From assembly GCF_017744015.1 (NCBI RefSeq), contig NZ_JAGHRA010000006.1, positions 124,001-188,000 on the forward strand: a stretch of DNA of 64,000 nt, read 5' to 3'. This document shows, piece after piece, positions 18,691-28,400 of the stretch (position 1 is the stretch's first letter; the number at the start of each line of letters is the position of its first letter). A model generated the notes under the pieces. That model ran no database searches and had not been told where the DNA came from. It saw nothing but the letters and a program-made list of their open reading frames with translations. This DNA comes from Paracoccus sp. R12_2. Lineage in GTDB: Bacteria > Pseudomonadota > Alphaproteobacteria > Rhodobacterales > Rhodobacteraceae. The translations under genes were made by a program, and so were the position numbers.

Positions 18691-19695
18691 ATGGACAGGA
18701 AACAAGCTCAGGACGAGAATGGCGTGGTGGATGCCGTCGCGATAGGTCGCAACGAAGGATCGCGGCTGGTCGAATGCCTGGCCTCTCTGCGGCGCGCGGG
18801 TGTCCGCAGGATTGTCTATGTGGACAGCGGGTCTACCGATGGCAGCATTCTTGCGGCCGAGGCGGCTGGTGCCCATGTCGTCGCGCTGGACATGACCCGC
18901 CCCTTTACGGCCGCACGGGCAAGAAATGCCGGGTTTGCCGCGCTTCTGGAACAGGAAACACCGCCGGACTACGTGCACTTCATCGACGGCGATTGCGTGC
19001 TGCAACCCGATTGGCTGCCGCTGGCGCAAGCCTGCCTGCGCGACTATCCCCAGACCGTCGTTGTCTGCGGCCGCAGGCGCGAACGTCATCCGCAGGCATC
19101 GGTCTTCAACAGGTTGTGTGACGATGAATGGGATACGCCGGTGGGCGAGGCGCTGGCATGTGGCGGCGATGCATTGATGCGCCGAACGGCGCTGCAGCAG
19201 GTCGGAGGGTATCGCGAAGACCTGATCGCCGGGGAAGAACCCGAACTGTGCCTGCGGCTTCGCATGGCTGGAGGAAAGATCCGGCGTCTGGATGCCGAGA
19301 TGACGTTGCACGACGCGGCGATGACCAGATTTTCCCAATGGTGGCGCAGGACGCGCCGCGCCGGGCATGCCTTCGCGGAAGGGGCCGCGCTGCATGGCGA
19401 ATCAGATGAGCGGCACTGGGCTGCGGAAACGCGGCGGGCGATCCTGTGGGGCTCTGCGCTGCCGTTGCTGATCCTGATCCTATTCGCGCTGTCGCCGGCG
19501 CTGGCGCTGCTGTTGCTTCTGGCCTATCCGGCGCAGATCCTGCGACTGGCCGCGCGGCGCGGCATCTCTGCCCGCGCCTCGTGGGAAGCCGCGATCTTCA
19601 TGGTGCTGGGAAAATTCGCCGAGGCGCAGGGCATCCTGTCCTATTGGCTGAACCGGGTGCGCGGACGGCGTGGCGGCCTGATCGAGTACAAGTAG
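18691..19695 (+). CDS. family 2 glycosyltransferase with C-terminal membrane segments
   Basis: A 334-aa inverting GT-A enzyme. The nucleotide-sugar fold appears at AVAIGRNEGSRLVECLASL, the substrate aspartates in VYVDSGSTDGS, and the metal-binding FIDGDCVL (DxD-like). A CGGDALMRR segment and EEPELCLRLR match acceptor-side motifs of this group. Two hydrophobic segments near residues 250-285 suggest membrane association. I use the ATG at 18691, which follows AAGGTAGG; an upstream GTG would add 12 residues. Ends 3 bases from the stop of the convergent wecG-like gene. Likely adds a sugar to the lipid-linked repeat unit; donor and acceptor unknown. Confidence 0.88.
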   Translation: MDRKQAQDENGVVDAVAIGRNEGSRLVECLASLRRAGVRRIVYVDSGSTDGSILAAEAAGAHVVALDMTRPFTAARARNAGFAALLEQETPPDYVHFIDGDCVLQPDWLPLAQACLRDYPQTVVVCGRRRERHPQASVFNRLCDDEWDTPVGEALACGGDALMRRTALQQVGGYREDLIAGEEPELCLRLRMAGGKIRRLDAEMTLHDAAMTRFSQWWRRTRRAGHAFAEGAALHGESDERHWAAETRRAILWGSALPLLILILFALSPALALLLLLAYPAQILRLAARRGISARASWEAAIFMVLGKFAEAQGILSYWLNRVRGRRGGLIEYK

Positions 19696-19698
19696 CGC

Positions 19699-20454
19699 CT
19701 AGCTTTGGGGCCTCTGGCGAATCGCCCGGACGGCCTCGACCGGAAGGATCGCAGCGCATTTCGCATATCGCGGAACAAGACGGCGCGGCGCGGACAGCAT
19801 CCGCCAGACCCATTCCATCGCGATCCTGCGCACCCAGATGGGCGCGCGTTGCTGGTTTCCCGCCAGAAAATCCAGTCCCGCCCCGACCGAAACAAATCCG
19901 ATCCGTGGCTGAGCCTGCCGGCCACGCGCGGCAAGTCGTTCCTGCTTGGGTGCCCCCAGCGCCACGAAACAAAGCCGGGCGCCACTGTCTGCGACCTGCT
20001 GCAGGATGTCGTCGGCGACCTGTGAGTCGGGATCGAACCCCATCGGGGGCGCAATTCGCGCCACGATGCGCGCGCCCGGAACCTCGCGACCGATATGCTG
20101 CGCTGCCGCGTCCAACGCAGCCTCGGTCGTGCCAAGCAGTGCGATGGGCACATCCTCGGCAACGGCAAGACGGGACAGGGGAAGAACCAGATCGGATCCG
20201 GGCACCAGCGACACCGGTCGGCCCGCCAGGCGCGACAACCAGACGATCGGATTCCCGTCGGCGACCACCAGATCCTGGGCGGCATAGGCGTTACGGAACG
20301 ACGGCTCCAGGCGCAGTTTCACCAGATGGTCAAGGTTGACCGTCGCAAGCGCAAAACCTTCATTTTCGCGGAAACGGCGTGTGACCTCGGCCATCAGTGC
20401 CGCCTGGTCAGGCATGTTCACGCGAATGGTGTGGTCGCCATAGCAGAAATTCAT
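19699..20454 (-). CDS. WecG/TagA/CpsF family glycosyltransferase
   Basis: A 251-aa enzyme of the GT26 family, which transfers residues such as ManNAc, ManNAcA or glucose to lipid-linked glycan intermediates. Family marks are ATVNLDHLVKLR near residues 38-49, VVADGNPIVWLSRLAG, and the signature LGAPKQE with FVSVGAGLDFLAG downstream. The last 45 residues are basic and amphipathic (RRIAMEWVWRML), typical of the membrane-binding tail of this family. Divergent from the Wzy-like gene; the shared 164-base region carries a lux-box-like repeat whose centre lies about 45 bases upstream of this start. The sugar cannot be predicted. Confidence 0.9.
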   Translation of the reverse strand: MNFCYGDHTIRVNMPDQAALMAEVTRRFRENEGFALATVNLDHLVKLRLEPSFRNAYAAQDLVVADGNPIVWLSRLAGRPVSLVPGSDLVLPLSRLAVAEDVPIALLGTTEAALDAAAQHIGREVPGARIVARIAPPMGFDPDSQVADDILQQVADSGARLCFVALGAPKQERLAARGRQAQPRIGFVSVGAGLDFLAGNQQRAPIWVRRIAMEWVWRMLSAPRRLVPRYAKCAAILPVEAVRAIRQRPQS

Positions 20455-20489
20455 TGTCCAGACCGTCCGATGGCGCTGCAGCGTCGAAA

Positions 20490-20509
20490 ACCTGTCGCTT
20501 TCTACAGGT
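20490..20509. promoter_or_regulatory. lux-box-like operator between wecG-like and wzy-like genes
   Basis: Inverted repeat ACCTG (20490-20494), 10 bases, CAGGT (20505-20509), extended by one A/T pair on each side. Spacing is identical to the repeats at 15357 and 22166. It lies between divergent genes, 36 bases from the wecG-like start and 110 from the wzy-like start, and may control either or both. I could not find a convincing -10 for either direction. Confidence 0.65.
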
Positions 20510-20618
20510 TATCTGGCAGTTTTGACGGCGAGAGGCAATTGGCGACGCTTTGTATCGGTCGTGGCTTGTGCTATTTGTGCCGTGTTACAGAGTTCGCCCG
20601 GTTACGACAAAAAACGAT

Positions 20619-22064
20619 ATGCCCAACAGTCTTGCCATTCTGATGATGACCAGCTGGCCGTTTGTCACGCTGATCATGTATCTGCGGATGCCGGTGCGGT
20701 CGGCCGTGATCTGGTCGATTCTTGCGGGATATATGCTGTTGCCGGCGGCAATGTCGCTGGATCTGCCGGGGCTGCCGGGGCTTGGCAAGCAGACGATTCC
20801 CTCTCTCTTTGGCTATATCTACGCCAGCTTCATGCTGGGCCGGATGATTCCGCTGTTCCCGCAAAGTACCGCGGGGCGGGTGTTCGTCGGATTTCTTCTG
20901 GCCGGACCGTTCCTGACCGTCCTGACCAACGGCGACCCGATCCACCTGAATGGCAGGACGCTGCCTGGCCTGCGCCTCTATGATGCAGCGTCGATGGCCG
21001 TGGGACAGCTTGGCTTTCTGTTCACCTGGTCGCTGGGTCGCGAATTCCTGCGCGATTCCGCAGCGCTGCGGCAACTGGCCTACGCGTTGGTCATCGCATT
21101 CCTGTGGTATTCACTGCCGATGCTTTACGAGGTGCGGATGTCGCCTCAGCTGCATATCCGCATCTATGGTTTCTTCCAGCACGATTTCGCGCAGATGATG
21201 CGGCAGGGCGGTTTCAGGCCGATCGTGTTTCTGGAACACGGCTTGTGGATCGCGGTTCTGACCGCGATGTCGGCGATGCTTGCGGTCGTGATTGGTCGAG
21301 ACGCGCCGCCCGAACGGCGCACCCGCTGGTACGGTGCTGCAGCTTACCTCATGATACTTCTGGTTCTCAGCAAAAGCCTTGCGGCACTGTTGTATGCGGC
21401 ACTGCTGATCCCCGTCCTGATGTTTCTCGACGGGCGGCGGATTGCGCAGGTGGCCATGCTGCTTGGGGTCCTTGTGCTCAGCTATCCGGTGGTCAGGACG
21501 CTGGATGTCTTTCCGACTGACCAGTTGCTGGAACTGGCGAGCCGTGCGTCGGTCGAGCGTGCGCAATCGCTGCAGTTCCGCTTTGAGAACGAGGATGCCT
21601 TGCTGGCGCGGGCGATGGAACGGCCGCTGTTCGGCTGGGGCGGGTGGGAACGCAGCTTCATCCACGATCCCGCCACGGGCGAGACCATCTCGACCACTGA
21701 CGGACTGTGGGTGATCGCGATGGGGTATTCGGGGTTCACCGGGTTCATTGCCCAGTTCGGCCTTCTGGCGCTGCCGATCTTCATGCTTGGCTCGGCCTAT
21801 CGCGCCGCCGGTCGCGAGGTTCCGGTCTTTGCCGCGGGGTTCGCGGTCGTGCTGGCGGTGAACCTGATCGACCTGTTGCCCAACGCGACCATCTCACCGG
21901 TGACCTGGCTGTTTTCGGGTGCGATGCTGGGCTGCCTTGAAAGCCTGCGCCGCGGTGCCGAGGATCAGTCCGATCAGCAAGCCGCGATCCCCAATCCGGC
22001 GGCACGACAATCCTATGCAGGACTGGTCGGGCGACCTGCGGCGGGTCCGCGTACCCTGCTGTGA
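20619..22064 (+). CDS. Wzy-like polysaccharide polymerase (O-antigen ligase/polymerase type)
   Basis: A 481-aa polytopic inner-membrane protein, about ten or more hydrophobic segments, with a larger loop around FENEDALLARAMERPLFGWGGWERS (residues about 325-345 from this start). That 'ER-P-FGWG' stretch is the periplasmic loop typical of O-antigen polymerase and ligase proteins, where a conserved acidic and aromatic cluster precedes the last helices. In this locus a Wzy polymerase is the missing partner for the Wzx flippase, Wzz-type regulator and initiating transferase, so that role is inferred. Start chosen at the ATG 20619 (MPNSLAILMM); an earlier start at 20550 is possible but adds a segment overlapping promoter-like sequence. 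Confidence 0.82.
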   Translation: MPNSLAILMMTSWPFVTLIMYLRMPVRSAVIWSILAGYMLLPAAMSLDLPGLPGLGKQTIPSLFGYIYASFMLGRMIPLFPQSTAGRVFVGFLLAGPFLTVLTNGDPIHLNGRTLPGLRLYDAASMAVGQLGFLFTWSLGREFLRDSAALRQLAYALVIAFLWYSLPMLYEVRMSPQLHIRIYGFFQHDFAQMMRQGGFRPIVFLEHGLWIAVLTAMSAMLAVVIGRDAPPERRTRWYGAAAYLMILLVLSKSLAALLYAALLIPVLMFLDGRRIAQVAMLLGVLVLSYPVVRTLDVFPTDQLLELASRASVERAQSLQFRFENEDALLARAMERPLFGWGGWERSFIHDPATGETISTTDGLWVIAMGYSGFTGFIAQFGLLALPIFMLGSAYRAAGREVPVFAAGFAVVLAVNLIDLLPNATISPVTWLFSGAMLGCLESLRRGAEDQSDQQAAIPNPAARQSYAGLVGRPAAGPRTLL

Positions 22065-22090
22065 ACAAGGTCCGCCAGGCCGCGTTAACC

Positions 22091-22112
22091 GTCGGCAGGG
22101 GTTCCTGTCGGC
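22091..22112 (+). terminator. weak hairpin after the wzy-like gene
   Basis: A 9-base stem (22091-22099 with 22104-22112) with two G-T pairs and loop GGTT, 26 bases after the stop. No T-run follows, so termination, if any, is probably partial or Rho-assisted. Confidence 0.3.
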
Positions 22113-22165
22113 TTGACCCGGCTTTCATGCTAAGGTGCCAGTTGAAACGATCCGCCAATCCCGGA

Positions 22166-22185
22166 ACCTGTCCAAAGCGGCAGGT
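22166..22185 (+). promoter_or_regulatory. lux-box-like operator upstream of the PKS-NRPS operon
   Basis: Inverted repeat ACCTG (22166-22170), 10 bases, CAGGT (22181-22185), with flanking A/T extending it to 22 bases and inner TCC / GGC shared with the copy at 15357. It is the only clear operator upstream of the nine-gene plus-strand run. A -10 near 22205-22210 (TTTTAG) has the right spacing for a LuxR-activated promoter but a poor match. Confidence 0.68.
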
Positions 22186-22400
22186 TCAATCGCGGCGGTT
22201 TGCGTTTTAGCTGTTATGTCTGTGTGTGAATGTTGAATTGGTGCAAAATCATGATGGCAAGGGCGTATTCTGCCCCGGGATCCCGGTATCTGGCAAAGAT
22301 GCCGCGTTTTATTATGCTCGGTCATGCTGCAAAACATGCATCAGTATTTGAACGGCGGGTGTCGATTCGATTTTCGACCGCTGCCGGATCACAGGAAAAA

Positions 22401-22421
22401 ATGACGAAATGGACGGTGTGA
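22401..22421 (+). CDS. possible six-residue leader peptide overlapping the PKS start
   Basis: ATG at 22401, 4 bases after AGGA, encodes MTKWTV and stops at a TGA (22419-22421) whose last base is the first base of an in-frame PKS ATG at 22421 (TGATG). The AGGA is better placed for this ATG than for the PKS ATG at 22409 (12 bases). It could couple translation into the PKS; it may equally be chance. Confidence 0.25.
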   Translation: MTKWTV

Positions 22422-25400
22422 TGACTGGCCGGAATAGCTCTGTGGACGTTCCCGAAGGTGCAATTGCGATTGTGGGCATGTCGGCACACCTGCCGGGGGC
22501 GCCGGACGTGGCGACATACTGGACCAATCTGCGCGATGGCATCGAATCCATCCGCCATCTGACGGTCGAGGAGTTGACCGCGAATGGTGAAAGCCCGGCC
22601 CGGATGCGGCAGAAGAATTATGTCCCGTCGGCGTCGGTGCTGCAGGATTTCGAAAAGTTCGATGCCGAGTTCTTTGGCCTGTCGCCCAAGGAAGCCGCGA
22701 TCATGGACCCCCAGCATCGCCAGTTCCTGGAATGCGCATGGGAAGCGCTGGAGAATGCCGGTCACACGCCCGAGGGCTTTGACGGTCCGATCGGCGTCTA
22801 TGCCGGCTGCGGGATGGGTAGCTATTTCTATTTCAATGTCTGCTCGAACCCGGATCTGGTCAGGAACACCGGCATGTTCCTGTTGCGCCACACAGGGAAC
22901 GACAAGGATTTCCTGTCCACCCGCGTCAGCCATATTTTCGATCTGAAAGGGCCCAGCCTGTCGATCCAGACGGCCTGTTCCACATCCCTGGTCGCGGTGC
23001 ATCAGGCGGCGCAGTCGCTGCTGAACGGTGAATGCGACATGGCGCTGGCCGGTGGCGTGACCATCGAATTGCCGCATGCACGTGGCTATCTGTTCGAAGA
23101 GGGCGAGATCCTGTCCCCGGACGGGCACTGTCACGCCTTCGACCATCGCGCGCAAGGCACGGTGTTCGGATCGGGTGCGGGCTGCGTGGTGCTGCGCCGG
23201 CTTGAGGATGCGATCGCGGATGGCGATCATATCTGGGCCGTGGTGCGCGGCACCGCAATCAATAACGACGGTGCGGCCAAGGCCGGCTATCTTGCCCCGT
23301 CGGTCGAGGGTCAGTCGCGCGCGATTGCCGAGGCGCATGGCATCGCCGGCGTGACCGCCGACACGATCGGATATGTCGAATGCCATGGCACCGGCACCTA
23401 TCTGGGCGACCCGATCGAGGTCGCGGCGTTGACCCAGGCTTTCGAGGAAACCACGCAGCAGCGCGGCTTCTGTGGCATCGGCAGCGTCAAGACCAATATC
23501 GGGCATACCGATACGGCGGCGGGTGTCGCCAGCCTGATCAAGGTCAGCATGGCACTGCATCACGGCCAGATCCCTCCCTCGCTGGGATACGAGGCACCGA
23601 ACCCTGCCATCGATTTCGAGAATTCCCCGTTCAGGGTCAACGCGACGCTGAACGATTTCCCGCGCCTGAACGGCGCGCCGCGTCGCGCGGGGGTCAACAG
23701 CCTCGGCGTCGGGGGCACCAACGCCCATGCCGTCGTGGAAGAGGCCCCGCAGCGCGCCGCGTCCGAGGAAAGCGACTGGCCATTCCAGTTGCTGGTCCTG
23801 TCTGCGCGCAGCAAATCGGCGCTGGATCAGGCCAGCAGGAATCTGGCCGCGCATCTGCGCACCCATCCCGAACAGGATCTGGCCGATGTGGCATGGACGC
23901 TGAAGCAGGGCCGCCGCGCCTTTGAACATCGCCGCGTCCTGGTGGCGGGCAGCCATGCCGAGGCTGCCGAAAAGCTGGAAGAGGCCGATCCGCGCAAGGT
24001 CTTCACCCATCAGGAACTGCCCGAACAGCCCGAAACGGTGTTCATGTTTCCCGGCGGCGGCGCACAGTTCGCGGGCATGGCGCGCGATCTCTACGAGACC
24101 GAACCGGTCTTCCGCGAATGGATGGACAAGGGGCTGGATCATCTGGCACCGAAACTGGACTATGATCTGCGGGCGCTGTGGTTGCCCCAGCCTGATGGGA
24201 TTGATGCGGCGACCGAACGGCTGAAGAAGCCTTCGGTCCAGTTGCCCCTGATCATGATTACCGAATACGCGCTGGCGCAGCTGTGGATGGATTGGGGCGT
24301 TCAGCCCGCCGCGTTGATCGGGCACTCGATGGGCGAAAATACCGCCGCCTGCCTGGCTGGCGTGATGTCGTTCGAGGATTGCATCGGGCTGGTGCATCTG
24401 CGCGGCCAGTTGTTCGACACGATCGCGCCCGGCGGGATGCTGTCGGTGCCGCTGTCGCAGGAAGGGCTGCAGGCCTATTGGGCCGACGATCTGGACATGG
24501 CGTCGGTGAACGCACCCGATCTGTGCGTCGTGTCCGGGCCGCAGGCGGCGCTTGACGCGCTGCAGGCAAAGCTGGCGGCCGACGAGATCGAGGCGCAGCG
24601 CATCCAGATCGACATCGCCGCCCACAGCCGAATGCTGGAACCGATCCTGACCCGGTTCGGCGATTATCTGCGGGCGATCACGCTGTCCGCCCCGCGCCTT
24701 CCGGTGATCTCGAACCGGACCGGCAAGCCGTTGACCGACGCCGAGGCGACCAGCCCTGATTACTGGGTCGCCCATCTTCGCAACACGGTCAATTTCGCCG
24801 ATGGCATTTCGCACCTGATGGATCGCAAATGCCGCGTCTATGTCGAGATGGGACCGGGGCGCGCCCTGTCATCTTTGGCGCAGGCCAACGGCGTTCCGGC
24901 CAATCAGGTCGTGCCCGCCTTGCGTCATCCGCAACAGGACGTCCCCGACGATGAATTCTTCATCGCGACCGTGGGTCGTCTTTGGGCACTTGGGGTCAAG
25001 GTCGACTGGACTCCGATCTGGGGCGAGGCGCGGCGCGTTCGTGTGCCGCTGCCGACCTATCCGTTCCAGCGCGCCAGCTATTTCATCGAGCCGGGCCGCG
25101 CGGGCGCCCCGGTCGAGGAAGAGATGATCCAGCGGGTCGAGGGGATCGAGAACTGGGGCTGGCAGCCGCATTGGCGCCCCCGTGCCGCCGAGACCGAGAT
25201 CGAGGCCGACGAACTGGATCAGGCGCCACAGCGCACATGGCTGGTCTTCGCGGACGAAGCCGGGCTGGCCGGACGCGCCATACGACGGCTTCGCGACGCC
25301 GGTCATAAGGTCATCGAGGTTCGTGCGGGCGATGTCTACGCCAGTGCCGGAGAAGACGCCTACACGATCTCGCCGGAACGCGGGCGCGAGGATTACGACC

Positions 25401-28400
25401 GCCTGATCCACGATCTGGTCGCGGCGGGTCTGGCGCCTCAGCGGATCGCGCATTTCTGGCTTGTGACGGCGGGCGAGACGTTCCGGCCGGGATCAAGTTT
25501 CTTCCATCGCAATCAGGAACAGGGGTTCTACAGCCTGATGTTCCTGGCCCAGGCGATCGCCGAGGAAAACCTGCCGCGTCCGATCCATCTGCTGGCCGTG
25601 ACGAACGGCGCCGTGCAGGTGCGCGGCGAGACATTGCCCTATCCCGAGAAGGCGACGGTCGCCGGGCCGCTGCGGGTCATGCCGCGCGAATTGCCCGGCG
25701 TCACCTGCTCGGCCCTCGATCTGACGCTGCCCGAGGGGCGCCGCAACGACGCAGCATGGAATTCGCTGACGGATCATGTGCTGGAGGAAATGCTTGCCGA
25801 TCCCGCGGACCTGTCGGCCGCACTGCGCGGCGACCGGCGGTATGAGATGGGCTGGCGGCATCTGAAACTGGCCGAGACTGCCGGCGACCTGCCGCAGGGT
25901 GCGGTGGTCATGCTGACCGGCGGTTATGGCGGGATCGGTCTGACCGTGGCCGAACGGCTTGCGCGCGACCGCGGCGCAAGGATCGCGCTGGTCGGGCGCC
26001 GCGCGCTGCCCGATCGCGACCAGTGGGACCGCATCCTGCGCAGCGCCGCACCGAACGACGTCATCGCGACGCGAATCCGCGGTGTTCAGGCGCTGGAGAG
26101 CGCCGGGGCCGAGGTGATCTGCCTGACCGCCGATGTCTGCAATCTTCAGGACATGCAGTCCGCGCGCGACGAGACGGTCATGCGTTTCGGGCGCATCGAC
26201 GCCGTGATCCATGGCGCGGGCGTGGTGGATGACGCGCCGATTCTTGCCAAGACGCCGGGCAGCGCGGAAAATGTCTTCGCACCCAAGGTCCACGGCACAG
26301 AGGTGCTGGACAAGGTCTTTCCCGACGGTTCGGTCGGGCGGATCGTGGTGTTCAGTTCGACATCGACGGCCATCGCCCCGATCGGGCAGATCGACTATGT
26401 CGCCGCGAACGAGTTCCTGAATGCCTGGGCAAAGTCGCGCGCTGGCGGCAAGACCACAGTGACGGCGATCAACTGGGGTATCTGGTCGGGCGTCGGCATG
26501 GCTGCAGAGGCGCTGGCCGAACCAGAGCCCGCGCCGGTGACAGAGGCTGGCACTCCGCTGCTGGACAAGGCGACGTTCGACGCTGATGGCACGCGGATCT
26601 TCACGGCCGAGTTCACGACCCGGCAATGGCTTCTGGACGGTCACCGGACCAGGGACGGACAGGCGCTGGTTCCCGGCACGGGCTATCTGGATCTGATCGC
26701 CGAAGCGCTGCGCGCCAATGGCGAGCAGGGCGGGTTCGAAATCCGCGATCTGTATTTCTTTCGTCCGCTGGCGGTCGATGACGGCGCGACACGCAAGATG
26801 CGCCTGTCGCTGGCGCGCAATGACGAAGGCTATGCGGTCCAGATCCGCAGCGATGCCACCGCGGATGGACGCGAGGGATACGAGCTGAACGCACAGGCCC
26901 AGATAGGTTTTGACATCGACCCTGTTCAGGCAATTGATCTAAAAGAAATTTCAGCGCGTTGTTCAGGTGGTGTCGAGGTTGATCCCAAGGGTCTTGTCAG
27001 CCCGCAAGAGGCGCATCTGCGCTTTGGACCGCGCTGGCGGGTCCTGCGTCGCCGCGCCTATGGCGTGGGCGAGGGCCTGGCCGAACTGACGCTGCCCGAC
27101 GCGTTCAGGGCCGAGCCTGCCCAAGGCTATCCGATCCATCCGGCGCTGATGGATCTGGCAACTGGTTGGGCCATGGGTCTGATCGAAGGATATCAGGCGA
27201 ACCATCTGTGGGTGCCGGTCAGCTATGGCTCGGTTCGGGTCCATGCGCCGTTGACGGCCGAGATCCGCAGCTGGGTGCGCAACGCAGGCGATAATCGCAG
27301 TGGAAATCCGTTCGCGCGCTTCGATGTCACGCTGACGGATCCCGACGGCAAGGTTTTGATCGAAATTTCTGGCTTTACGATCCATCGCCTTGAAGGCGCT
27401 TTTGATTTCTCTGCCTCCAGCGGCAAGAGGGATGTGATTTTTCCCGATCAGCGTCAGTCTGATCGGAAGCTGTCTCAGGCCGAGGAACGTCTGCAGCACA
27501 ACCTGTCCCAGGGCATTCGTCCAGAGGAAGGCGCCGAAGGTTTTGTCCGGGCGCTTGCGACCGGCAAGGCGCAGGTTGTGGTCTCTTCGATGCCATTGCC
27601 GCAGCTGATCGAACAGGCCGGGCAGGGCAGCGAGGAAATCGAAGAACGTCAGGGCTTTGAGCGTCCACAGCTCGACAGCGACTATGTCGAGCCGCGCAAT
27701 GGCATCGAACGCACGCTGGTCGGATTCTGGCAGGAATTGCTGGGCGTGGGACAGGTGGGGGTCGAGGACAGTTTCTTCGATCTGGGCGGGCATTCTCTGA
27801 TCGCCGTCCGGCTGTTCGCGATGATCCGCAAGACCTATTCCGTTGATTTCCCGATCTCTGTCCTGTTCGAAGCGCCGACGATTGCCGCCTGTGCCGCTAT
27901 GATCGAGGAACGGATCGGACCTCAGGATGGCGAGGCGACCGATGCGCCGAAGAAGGCGCCGTCGCGGCGCTTTACGCATCTGGTGCCGATGCATCAGGGC
28001 GAGGGTGGGCCGAAGCGGCCGTTCTTCCTTGTCGCCGGCATGTTCGGCAACGTGCTGAACTTGCGGCATCTGGCACAGCTTCTGGGCGGCGACCGGCCGT
28101 TCTACGGGCTGCAGGCGCGGGGGTTGTTCGGCGAAGACAAGCCGCACGACAATTTTGTAGATGCGGCAACGGATTATGTCGCCGAGTTGAAGCAGGTTCA
28201 GGCCGAAGGCCCCTATCTTCTGGGCGGGTTCTCGGGCGGCGGGCTGATCGCATGGGAAATGGCCCGTCAGCTAGAGGCCGAGGGCGAAGAGGTCGCGTTG
28301 ACGGTGCTGCTGGATACACCACTGCCGATGCGCCCGTGGCTCAGCCGTCAGGACAAGGCGCTGATCAAGCTGGCCGAACTGCGTCGCAAGGGGCCAGGCT

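Larger units (their letters stand above)
22065..22408. other. 344-base leader region of the PKS-NRPS operon
   Basis: Separates the Wzy-like gene from the PKS gene. Contents: a weak hairpin at 22091-22112, a lux-box-like repeat at 22166-22185 and a long AT-richer leader of about 220 bases before the PKS start. A frame of about 63 codons (22230-22421) overlaps the PKS start but shows no family features; only its last six codons have a good ribosome site. Confidence 0.65.

Noticed and set aside
22322..24814. 830-codon open frame on the minus strand opposite the PKS ketosynthase and acyltransferase
   Set aside because: Antisense shadow of a GC-rich gene; composition is not protein-like and it would run through the operator-leader side of the PKS.
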